DNA of 16,266 nt from Lachnospiraceae bacterium UBA3692. GTDB lineage: Bacteria; Bacillota; Clostridia; Lachnospirales; Lachnospiraceae. Under the pieces are notes generated by a model, which was not told the DNA's origin, did no database searches, and saw only the letters and a program-made list of their open reading frames with translations. The stretch covers positions 1-16,266 of the forward strand of contig DFIR01000005.1 of the NCBI GenBank assembly GCA_002372815.1, in the 5' to 3' direction. Shown here one piece after another: positions 6,981-13,018 of this stretch. The first letter of the stretch is position 1. Every line of letters starts with the position of its first letter. A program made the translations under genes and the position numbers.

Positions 6981-7790
6981 ATGGCCCATCCTGAGAACGG
7001 ACGTCTGCTGATGCAGAAGGGTACACTGGACTACATTCGCTTCGGAGGCGGGGAGAGGACCCTGGTCCTCCTGCCCGGCGTCGGCGACGGACTCAAGACC
7101 GTGCGGGGGATGGCGGCGCCTTTTGCCATGCTGTATAGGGAACTGGCACGGGATTTCACGGTCTACGCCTTCAGCCGGGGGAATGAGCTGGCGCCCGGAA
7201 CGGGCACCCGGGAGATGGCGGCGGAGCTGTCGGAAGCCATGGACATCCTGGGCCTGTCGGACGCTGCCGTAGTCGGTGTCTCTCAGGGCGGCATGATCGC
7301 CCAGTGGCTGGCGATCGATCACCCGGATAAGGTGAAGTGTCTCGTCCTCACGGTCACGACGGCGCGCACCAACCCGACCCTGCAGGGCTGCATCGACCGG
7401 TGGTCGGAGATGGCCCGGCGAGGGGATTACCAGGGCATCATGCTGGACACGGCGGAGAGATCCTACTCCCCTAAGAGGGTGCGGCAGGCACGGCTCGCCT
7501 ACCGTCTATTGGGAAATGTAGGCAGGCCGGACAGCTTCGACCGCTTTCTGACGGAGGCAGCGTCCTGTGTGACCCACGACGCCCTGGAGGACCTGGACAG
7601 GATCAGCTGCCCGACCCTGGTGATCGGCGGGACGGACGACCGGATCGCGTCGGGAGAGGCCTCGGAGGAGATCGCCGAGGGGATCCCCGGCGCCCAGCTC
7701 TATATGTACGAGGGGCTGGGACACGGCCTGTACGAAGAGGCGAAGGATTTCATACCGAGAGTCGCGGCCTTCTGCCGCGGCGCCCGGTGA
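6981..7790 (+). CDS. Alpha/beta-fold hydrolase
   Basis: A 269-residue cytoplasmic alpha/beta hydrolase with no signal peptide. The oxyanion-hole segment LLPGVGDG is at residues 30-37. The nucleophile elbow is GVSQGG with Ser101; the acid is most likely D220 in GGTDDRI and the histidine H248 in GLGHGLYEE. The triad is complete and correctly spaced, so an active esterase, lipase or related hydrolase is expected, but the family is too broad to name the substrate. AAGGAGG lies eight bases before the ATG. It is followed by maf after 34 bases without a terminator, so the two are probably cotranscribed. Confidence 0.9.
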   Translation: MAHPENGRLLMQKGTLDYIRFGGGERTLVLLPGVGDGLKTVRGMAAPFAMLYRELARDFTVYAFSRGNELAPGTGTREMAAELSEAMDILGLSDAAVVGVSQGGMIAQWLAIDHPDKVKCLVLTVTTARTNPTLQGCIDRWSEMARRGDYQGIMLDTAERSYSPKRVRQARLAYRLLGNVGRPDSFDRFLTEAASCVTHDALEDLDRISCPTLVIGGTDDRIASGEASEEIAEGIPGAQLYMYEGLGHGLYEEAKDFIPRVAAFCRGAR

Positions 7791-7824
7791 AAAGATAGAA
7801 AAGCAGAGAAAAGAGGCACACAGA

Positions 7825-8424
7825 ATGGAACTGAGGAACACACACGTCGTACTGGCATCCCAGTCACCGCGCCGCAGAGAACTGCTGGGGCGGCTGGGAC
7901 TGACTTTTGACATCCTGCCGGCGCAGGGAGAGGAGCAGATGATCGGGGAGACCCCCGACGAGATCGTGGAGGAGCTCTCCCGGCAGAAGGCGGAGGAAGT
8001 GCTGGGAAGAGTGGAGGCAGCCGCGGAGGAGATCCTGGTCATCGGCGCCGACACCGTGGTCGCCGTGGACGGCGAGATCCTGGGCAAGCCCCATGACAGG
8101 GAGGACGCCCGCAGGATGATCTGGGAGCTGCAGGACCGGGTGCACCAGGTCTACACCGGCGTGACCCTGCTGCGGCGGCATCCGGACGGCACCCTGCAGC
8201 GCAGGACCTTCCACGAGGAGACCCACGTGGACGTCTACGCTATGTCGGACGAGGAGATCGAGGCCTATATCGATACACCGGAGCCCTATGACAAGGCCGG
8301 CGCCTACGGGATCCAGGGCGGCTTCAGCCTCTATATCCGCAGGATCGACGGCGACTACAACAACGTGGTGGGCCTGCCGGCGGCGAGGGTCTATCATGAG
8401 ATCAGGAAGCTGATGACAGATTGA
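7825..8424 (+). CDS. maf: Maf family nucleoside triphosphate pyrophosphatase
   Basis: A 199-residue Maf protein, the usual length. These enzymes hydrolyse dTTP/UTP or modified nucleotides to monophosphate and pyrophosphate, cleaning the nucleotide pool, and are linked to control of septation. Seen: LASQSPRRRELL at 10-21, IGADTVVAVDGEILGKP with catalytic Asp76, HQVYTGV at 107-113, EPYDKAGAYGIQG near 152-164, and GDYNNVVGLP near the C-terminus. The EPYDKAGAYGIQG block suits the canonical dTTP/UTP subgroup (YhdE/BsMaf type). AGAGGCACACAG precedes the ATG. Relic hipB sequence begins immediately after its stop. Confidence 0.95.
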   Translation: MELRNTHVVLASQSPRRRELLGRLGLTFDILPAQGEEQMIGETPDEIVEELSRQKAEEVLGRVEAAAEEILVIGADTVVAVDGEILGKPHDREDARRMIWELQDRVHQVYTGVTLLRRHPDGTLQRRTFHEETHVDVYAMSDEEIEAYIDTPEPYDKAGAYGIQGGFSLYIRRIDGDYNNVVGLPAARVYHEIRKLMTD

Positions 8425-8596
8425 CCGGGCGGAGATCAGCGGTTTCAGCGTGAGTTTTCTCTCAGATCTGGAGAACGGCAAGGAGACGGCAGAGCTGGGA
8501 AGGGCACTCAGACTGGCGCAGCTGCTGGGCATGGACTGTCATTTGGAGGCCAGGGGCGCGTACAGACAGGGACCCGGAAGAAGGGAAGAGACATGA
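8423..8596 (+). pseudogene. HipB-like antitoxin, C-terminal relic
   Basis: A 57-codon open stretch without its own start, directly after the maf stop. It reads DRAEISGFSVSFLSDLENGKE and then TAELGRALRLAQLLGMD, the last part of an XRE/HipB helix-turn-helix domain. The fold usually has an upstream helix and an Arg/Lys-rich first half, both absent here. The stop overlaps the start of the hipA relic as ATGA, as in intact hipBA operons. It is therefore the remnant of a toxin-antitoxin operon whose 5' part was removed, perhaps in the event that joined it to maf. Confidence 0.65.
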
Positions 8597-8754
8597 AGCG
8601 CTATATTATACAGATGGAGAGAAACGGCATCATGATCCCGGTGGGGGAGATCCGCGGGGAGGACTGGGAGGAAGCCGTTTTTTCCTATCTGCGTTCCTAT
8701 CTGGACAGAACAGAGACCGTGCCGGTCTCACTCAGTATTCTACGGATCTGGTGA
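8593..8754 (+). pseudogene. HipA-like toxin, N-terminal relic
   Basis: An ATG-started 53-codon frame, MKRYIIQMERNGIMIPVGEI..., containing FSYLRSYLDRTETVPVSLSI. This matches the N-terminal subdomain of HipA-type Ser/Thr kinase toxins, in which a VG-x-I strand is followed by FxYxxxYL and then a P(V/L)S(I/L)S segment. Intact HipA is about 400 residues; the kinase core is absent, and the frame stops at 8752-8754 just after the PVSLS block. GGAAGAAGGGAAGAG gives it a possible ribosome site, so a short peptide could still be made, but no kinase activity is possible. Confidence 0.6.
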
Positions 8755-8874
8755 CGAGATCGCATCTCTCTCTGACTGGCGCATCCGGAAAAGCCGGCCT
8801 TTATTATGCGGAGAAGGAGCTTCGGAATTCAAAAGGTATTTGACAGTCATAAACAAGAACCACGGAGGCGTGTC

Positions 8875-9450
8875 ATGACCCCTGCACAGTTATTGTCCAT
8901 TCTGTCCCAGGCAGCGAAACTCAAGACCAACACAAGACACTGCTATACAGAACCGGGGAGAAAAGAGTCCGTCGCGGACCACAGCTGGCGCCTGGCCCTC
9001 ATGGCCATGCTCCTGCGGGGAGTGCCGGAGTACACGGAGCTGGACATGGACCGGGTGATCCGCATGTGCCTGATCCACGACCTGGGAGAGTCCTTCACAG
9101 GAGACGTGCCGACCTTTGAGAAGACGGATGATCATGAAAAGACGGAGGAACGGGCCTACCTCGACTGGGTGGACAGCTTCCCGTCCCCGGACCGGGAGGA
9201 GTGGCTGGAACTTCTCCGTGAGATGAAGGTCCTGGAGACACCGGAAGCGAAGCTCTACAAGGCCCTGGACAAGATGGAGGCCGTGATCGCCCACGACGAG
9301 TCGGACATCGCCACCTGGCTGCCGCTGGAGTACGACCTGCAGCTGACCTACGGGTGGGAGAACGTGGCATTTTCACCATATATGAAGGAATTGAAGGAGA
9401 CAATCGATGACTGGACCCGGCGGAAGATCCGGGAAGAGGGCACATCTTGA
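8875..9450 (+). CDS. HD-domain phosphohydrolase (YfbR/HDDC2-like)
   Basis: A 191-residue HD superfamily protein. The metal-binding set is complete: H36 in SVADHSWRLALMA, H68-D69 in CLIHDLGESFTGDVP, and D132 in KALDKMEAVIAH. This arrangement and size match the HD_3/YfbR-HDDC2 group, whose studied members remove phosphate from deoxynucleoside 5'-monophosphates; the substrate here is inferred. The ATG at 8875 follows GGAGG by about eight bases. An upstream in-frame ATG at 8806 lies in unconserved sequence and is rejected. The gene stands alone behind the hipBA relic. Confidence 0.88.
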   Translation: MTPAQLLSILSQAAKLKTNTRHCYTEPGRKESVADHSWRLALMAMLLRGVPEYTELDMDRVIRMCLIHDLGESFTGDVPTFEKTDDHEKTEERAYLDWVDSFPSPDREEWLELLREMKVLETPEAKLYKALDKMEAVIAHDESDIATWLPLEYDLQLTYGWENVAFSPYMKELKETIDDWTRRKIREEGTS

Positions 9451-9541
9451 TCAGAGGCGCCTTCTTCATGGCAATATTCCCGGGGGAGCAGGTGGAAGTG
9501 TTCCCGGGATCCTTCCATCCCGATCATAAGAGGAGACGATC

Positions 9542-9832
9542 ATGTCAAATTTTCTGGAAGTACTGATGCTGCTGTGTTTCGGAGCCTCCTGGCCGATCAA
9601 TCTCAGCAAGGCGATCAGAGCGCGCACCGCGAAGGGAACGAGCCTGCTGTTCTTTCTCACCATAGAATTCGGATATCTGTGCGGGATCGCAGCCAAGGTG
9701 ATCGCAGGCAATATCAATTATGTCCTGGCGTTCTACGTCCTGAACATCCTGGTCGTGGGAGCCAACATCGCGGTCTATTTCCGCAACCGACGCATCGACC
9801 GGGCTGCCGCAGAGAGGAGAGGCTATGCCTGA
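9542..9832 (+). CDS. SemiSWEET/PQ-loop-like small membrane protein
   Basis: A 96-residue protein with three hydrophobic segments at about 5-21, 33-53 and 58-78, ending in the basic tail NRRIDRAAAERRG. Segment one has GASWPINLSKA and is followed by RTAKGTSLLFF, resembling the PQ-loop/SemiSWEET pattern in which a proline-containing first helix precedes a loop with T-x-K-G-x-S. SemiSWEETs work as dimers that move sugars; transport is not shown here. AAGAGGAG lies six bases before the ATG. Its last codons overlap the start of the next gene by eight bases, so the two are coupled. Confidence 0.75.
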   Translation: MSNFLEVLMLLCFGASWPINLSKAIRARTAKGTSLLFFLTIEFGYLCGIAAKVIAGNINYVLAFYVLNILVVGANIAVYFRNRRIDRAAAERRGYA

Positions 9833-10292
9833 CAATGGTTTTGATACCCTGATCGAAGAACTGCTGCAGGGCCCCTGCATGGTCGCGGATATCCTTCCGG
9901 AGCAAGTGCCGGCGGAGGCCGGCGGCCAGTACGCCGCCGTGGAGCAGTACTACCTGCAGCCCAAGCGCCTGAAGAAGCTGCGCAGGAAGTTCGCGCGGAT
10001 CCTGCTGGGGCTGAACTGCTACGCGGACATGTGCGTCTCCTGGGACGCTGGGGAACATTGGGAGCGGAACCCTGATCCGGAGACATTTGTGAAGAAGATC
10101 CTGCGGTTCTCCGGACACGACTATCTCCGGGTGATCTTCGAGGCGTACAAGGTCATGATTGACCTCGACCACACGGATACCTATATGACCGTCTATGATC
10201 CCGGTCACAGATTCACGGAGAGGATCGGTCGGCTGGCCGCGGCGGAAGGGCTCTTCCTGTGGGCGCCGCCGGAAGGGGAGGTCTCAGAATGA
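9825..10292 (+). CDS. Conserved-looking hypothetical protein, 155 residues
   Basis: I do not recognise a characterised family. The protein is soluble and acidic to neutral, without signal peptide or membrane segment. Distinct stretches are GPCMVADILPEQVP (residues 16-29), a basic helix QPKRLKKLRRKFARILLGLN (45-64), DMCVSWDAGEHWERNPDPETF and IDLDHTDTYMTVYDP, and it ends EGLFLWAPPEGEVSE. The frame fits the local codon use, and GAGAGGAG lies about six bases before the ATG, so it is very likely real. It overlaps the membrane protein gene by eight bases, and its stop overlaps the start of the psd relic (ATGA). Confidence 0.8.
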   Translation: MPDNGFDTLIEELLQGPCMVADILPEQVPAEAGGQYAAVEQYYLQPKRLKKLRRKFARILLGLNCYADMCVSWDAGEHWERNPDPETFVKKILRFSGHDYLRVIFEAYKVMIDLDHTDTYMTVYDPGHRFTERIGRLAAAEGLFLWAPPEGEVSE

Positions 10293-10835
10293 AGAAGATC
10301 TTTTCATACCTGTCGGGGACCCTCACGGACCTGACGGTGCTCCTGAAGGGGGAGCGCCTATGCGGATGCTTTTGCCGGCGGGAAGGTGACACATACTTTC
10401 CTGGATGTGGATGACTACCACCGCTATCATTTCCCGGTCGGCGGGACCGTGAAGGAAGTACTGCGGATCGCGCAGGATGACGCTCCGGGAGGCGTGATCG
10501 TCTGGGACGCGGCGCAGGGGCGCTATAAGGAACTCTACTCGGAGAACCTGGGCTGGCAGTCCATCGAGACCCGGGGCATCGTGATCATGGAGCCGGAGGC
10601 GGGCGGTCTCCTGGCCATCGTGCCGGTGGGCATGTGCCAGGTCTCCTCCGTGAATTTCGAGGAATCCGTGGTGCCGGGAGCCCTTGTGGCAAAAGGCGAC
10701 CCGCTGGGGTATTTTCTCTTCGGCGGGAGTGACATCATCATGATCTTCAGCGAGGACGCCGGTTTCGCGCTGACGGCGGAGCCTGGTGAGCACCTGGATA
10801 TGGGGCAGGCGTACGGAACCATCGCGGAGCAGTAA
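10289..10835 (+). pseudogene. Phosphatidylserine decarboxylase-like gene, 5'-truncated and frameshifted
   Basis: The ATG at 10289 opens a frame MKKIFSYLSGTLTDLTVLLKG that is lost at the G run 10348-10352. Skipping one base there gives a continuous reading into SAYADAFAGGKVTHTFLDVD and DYHRYHFPVGGTVKEVL. The distal part keeps PSD hallmarks: the DYHRYHFPVGGTV block with its histidines, PVGMCQVSSVNF, and FGGSDI with the serine that would form the pyruvoyl group (usually GST or GSS). Reading through gives only about 181 residues, and the usual N-terminal 100 or more residues are missing. A sequencing error could explain the frameshift but not the missing N-terminus. The intact enzyme makes phosphatidylethanolamine at the membrane. 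Confidence 0.75.
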
Positions 10836-10838
10836 ACG

Positions 10839-10939
10839 ATCTGACGGATCAAAGAGGAGGCGGGCAGTATGGCCTGGGACACGAGTGGAAGTTCTGGGAC
10901 GAGGAGCTGCGAAGGTTTCTGGAGTATCTGGGGATATGA
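10839..10939 (+). pseudogene. Esterase C-terminal relic
   Basis: In the frame ending at TGA 10937-10939 the sequence reads GGGQYGLGHEWKFWDEELRR and then FLEYLGI. This is the typical end of an alpha/beta esterase of the putative-esterase (FrsA/esterase D) type, where GHEW carries the catalytic His and the tail reads FWDxxLRxFLxWL. Nothing upstream continues the esterase, and no start codon is available in frame. It is a 3' scrap left after the psd relic and just before the REP/array B region. Confidence 0.55.
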
Positions 10940-10984
10940 GGAAGGAATACAATGGCGGAGGAATGGCCCGCAGTGCCCGTACAG

Positions 10985-10995
10985 AGAACCGTCCC
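10985..10995 (+). repeat. REP-like motif AGAACCGTCCC
   Basis: The 11-base motif sits inside ACAGAGAACCGTCCCAATGT, which has short ACA/TGT ends. It is an exact copy of the loop of the cluster at 2452-2520. Here there is no long GC palindrome. Confidence 0.5.
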
Positions 10996-11065
10996 AATGT
11001 CATTTAGATAAGCGTCACGTTGCGGAATCCGATGGAGAAGGAATCGATTCGGCTCTCACAGCGTA

Positions 11066-11397
11066 GTTTTCTCTTTTCGACGGGAATTGCTTAAACGAAA
11101 GCGAGTTCCGGACTCTGCGGATTCACTTTGAAAGGAATTCCAGGTCGGAGAAAGCGAATGTTTACTAAAACTAACTCGCTTTTTTTCTAAAGCCTTCTTT
11201 CAAAAGCGAGTTTTCAGGGCTATCCAAGACCCGGAACTCGCTTTTGTCTGGAGAACTATCATTTGAAAGTGAAAAGTCCCTGCCCGGAACTCACTTTGTC
11301 TGGGGCATATTCATTTGAAAGCGAAAAACCACTGTGCAGCGCTCACTTTGATCCAGGGCATATGCATTTGAAAGCGAAAGTGCCAACTGGCTGAAGG
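11066..11397 (-). repeat. Array B: inverted, diverged copy of array A
   Basis: Read on the minus strand, this region follows array A throughout. The CTTTCGCTTTCAAATG motifs lie at 11380-11365, 11327-11312 and 11275-11260 (three 52-53 bp units against four in A). They are followed by stem-loops 11246-11235/11212-11201 and 11183-11174/11159-11150, and a third about 11134-11094. Blocks such as TTTCTCCGACCTGGAATTC and AACTCGCTTTCGTTTAAGC are identical in the two arrays, while loops and spacers differ widely. Array A has a fourth unit at its outer end. No coding frame is credible. Flanked by REP-like sites at 10985 and 11559. Confidence 0.85.
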
Positions 11398-11404
11398 AAG
11401 CATT

Positions 11405-11466
11405 GTGGGATGAATACCAGCCTCGTTAAGTCATCCCACGCAGGAGTAGAAAATCTTCTGGGATGA
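11405..11466. other. Two mutually exclusive hairpins between array B and the ttcA-like terminator
   Basis: GTGGGATGA (11405-11413) pairs perfectly with TCATCCCAC (11431-11439). The latter can instead pair with GGATGA at 11461-11466 (the end of TGGGATGA), helped by an inner CAGGAG/CTTCTG stem. One middle strand with two partners is the layout of an alternative-structure switch, but it may be only a degenerate repeat. Confidence 0.4.
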
Positions 11467-11508
11467 CAGTTGCAGTGCTCAGCCATTCGGGACTTACACA
11501 TGTAAAAA

Positions 11509-11535
11509 CCGCACAGGGAACGATCCCCTGTGCGG
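11509..11535 (-). terminator. Rho-independent terminator after the ttcA-like gene
   Basis: A perfect 10-bp stem (CCGCACAGGG arms, 7-base loop) is followed on the minus strand by five U residues (11508-11504). It lies about 45 bases after the ttcA-like stop. On the plus strand it is followed by CCTTTTG, so weak activity in the other direction is possible. Confidence 0.85.
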
Positions 11536-11558
11536 CCTTTTGTGACAGATTTACGTGG

Positions 11559-11569
11559 AGAACCGTCCC
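11559..11569 (+). repeat. REP-like motif AGAACCGTCCC
   Basis: Third exact copy of the 11-base motif, in GTGGAGAACCGTCCCCG, lying between the terminator and the 3' end of the ttcA-like gene. Confidence 0.45.
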
Positions 11570-11580
11570 CGCTCATAAAT

Positions 11581-12546
11581 TCAGTAGTCCTCCAGGAAGC
11601 TGTGGCGCTTGCCGTGGAGCTTGTAGCCCAGGACTTTGTTGAGGACGACGTTCTCGGTGCTGCGGAAGAGGTTGGCCTCCACCTGGGGATTCTCCTCGTG
11701 GAGCTGTGCGATGAGGCGCTTGGTGGCAAGTCGCTTGGAAGAGGTGCTCTCGTCCTCGCGGACGCTGTAGTTCTCCTCGGTGAAGCGGCAGGCGCACTGG
11801 AGAAAACGGAGGTCGTTGGCATCGCGCCAGCGGCAGATGTCGGCCTCGCGGATCAGGTACATGGGGCGGATGAGCTCCATGCCCTCGAAGTTGGTGCTGC
11901 GGAGCTTGGGCAGCATGGCCTGGAACTGGCCGGAGTAGAGCATGCCCATGAGAATGGTCTCGATCACGTCGTCGTAGTGGTGGCCGAGGGCGATCTTGTT
12001 GCAACCCAGTTCCTTCGCATAGCGGTAGAGATATCCTCTTCGCATCCTCGCGCAGAGGTAGCAGGGGGATTTCTCTATGTCGTAGACGGTGTCGAAGATC
12101 TGCGTCTCGAAGATGGTGAGGGGGATGCCCAGGAAGCGGGCGTTCTCCTCGATCAGCCGGCGGTTCTCCGGGAGATAGCCGGGATCCATGCAGAGGAACT
12201 TCACCTCGAAGGGAAACTTGTTGTGGCGCTTGAGCTCCTGGAAGAGCTTGGCCATCAGCATGGAGTCCTTGCCGCCGGAGATGCAGCAGGCGATGCAGTC
12301 GCCCTCCTCCACGAGTTCGTAGCGGACCACGGCCTTCTCAAAGCGGCCGATGAGGTCGTGCTTGTACTTCTTGCGGAGGTCCTTCTCGAGGTCGGCCAGG
12401 CGCTCGGCCTCGGTGCGGGCAGCGGCAGGGGCACCGGCAGAGGCAGCGGCAGAGGCAGCGGCAGGAGCACCGGATGCCGGCTCTGTATATACAGATTCCG
12501 CGGCAGCACTTTCGTGCGCCGCGGTCTTTGTTGCGGAAGTGTTCAA
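11581..12546 (-). CDS. ttcA: TtcA-like tRNA 2-thiocytidine synthetase family protein (PP-loop ATPase)
   Basis: A 321-residue PP-loop protein of the TtcA/TtuA group, which activate a tRNA base with ATP for sulfur insertion (C32 for TtcA). The PP-loop SGGKDS is at 90-95, the CxxC pair at C162-x2-C165 (PCYLCARMRRGYLY), LGHHYDDVIETILMGML at about 188-203, and C251/C253 (QCAC) supplies a further Cys near the C-terminus. Residues about 24-44 are an Ala/Pro/Ser-only stretch from an imperfect GGCAGC-type DNA repeat at about 12418-12470, not part of the core fold. No ATG is available; the TTG at 12546 overlaps the pyrI stop as TTGA, with AAGGTGG five bases upstream. Last gene of the pyrBI run. Target base is inferred. 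Confidence 0.85.
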   Translation of the reverse strand: MNTSATKTAAHESAAAESVYTEPASGAPAAASAAASAGAPAAARTEAERLADLEKDLRKKYKHDLIGRFEKAVVRYELVEEGDCIACCISGGKDSMLMAKLFQELKRHNKFPFEVKFLCMDPGYLPENRRLIEENARFLGIPLTIFETQIFDTVYDIEKSPCYLCARMRRGYLYRYAKELGCNKIALGHHYDDVIETILMGMLYSGQFQAMLPKLRSTNFEGMELIRPMYLIREADICRWRDANDLRFLQCACRFTEENYSVREDESTSSKRLATKRLIAQLHEENPQVEANLFRSTENVVLNKVLGYKLHGKRHSFLEDY

Positions 12547-12992
12547 CGGAACCACCTTTCGGATTCGCTCTCGGTGTAGCGTTCGTCGCAGTATCTGCAG
12601 CGGTAGAGCTTCTTGGGGCCGTCCGACAGATAGAAGATCTGGGGCAGCTCCTGCTCGATGGAGGAGATGCAGCGGGGGTTGTGGCACTTGATGACGTTCC
12701 TGAGCTCTCTGGGGAGCGGAAGGGCCTTCTTCTCCGTCAGTTCGCCGTCACGGATAATGTTGACGGTGACGTTGGGATCCATGAAGGCGACGGCGTCGAG
12801 GTTCAGCTTGTCGACGTCACACTCGATCTTGAGGATGTCCTTGCGGCCCATGGCCTCAGAGCGGGCGTTCTTGATGATGGCGACGGGGTAGTCGAGCTGG
12901 TCCAGCCCGAGATAGTGATAGATCAGCATGCTTTTGCCGGCCTGGATGTGGTCCAGGACGACGCCGTTTTCGATCTTTCCGACATTTAACAT
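12543..12992 (-). CDS. pyrI: Aspartate carbamoyltransferase regulatory chain
   Basis: A 149-residue regulatory chain that binds nucleotide effectors and, with PyrB, forms the allosteric aspartate transcarbamylase of pyrimidine synthesis. The effector domain (about 1-95) has YHYLGLDQLDYPVAIIKNA and LNLDAVAFMDPNVTVNIIRDG. The zinc domain has four cysteines at C103, C108, C132 and C135 (CHNPRC and CRYC), with the normal spacing. GGAG lies eight bases before the ATG. It follows pyrB by 26 bases and its TGA overlaps the TTG start of the ttcA-like gene. The full zinc site implies a true holoenzyme rather than a lone PyrB trimer. Confidence 0.96.
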   Translation of the reverse strand: MLNVGKIENGVVLDHIQAGKSMLIYHYLGLDQLDYPVAIIKNARSEAMGRKDILKIECDVDKLNLDAVAFMDPNVTVNIIRDGELTEKKALPLPRELRNVIKCHNPRCISSIEQELPQIFYLSDGPKKLYRCRYCDERYTESESERWFR

Positions 12993-13018
12993 AGGGAGAT
13001 CTCCTTTCTTGGGGCCGC

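Noticed and set aside
8840..8845. TTGACA as a -35 box for the HD-domain gene
   Set aside because: No -10 box lies 16-18 bases downstream; that space holds the ribosome binding site.
11530..12579. A 349-codon plus-strand frame opposite the ttcA-like gene
   Set aside because: The complementary strand has the complete PP-loop, CxxC and HHYDD motifs; the plus frame is a shadow.
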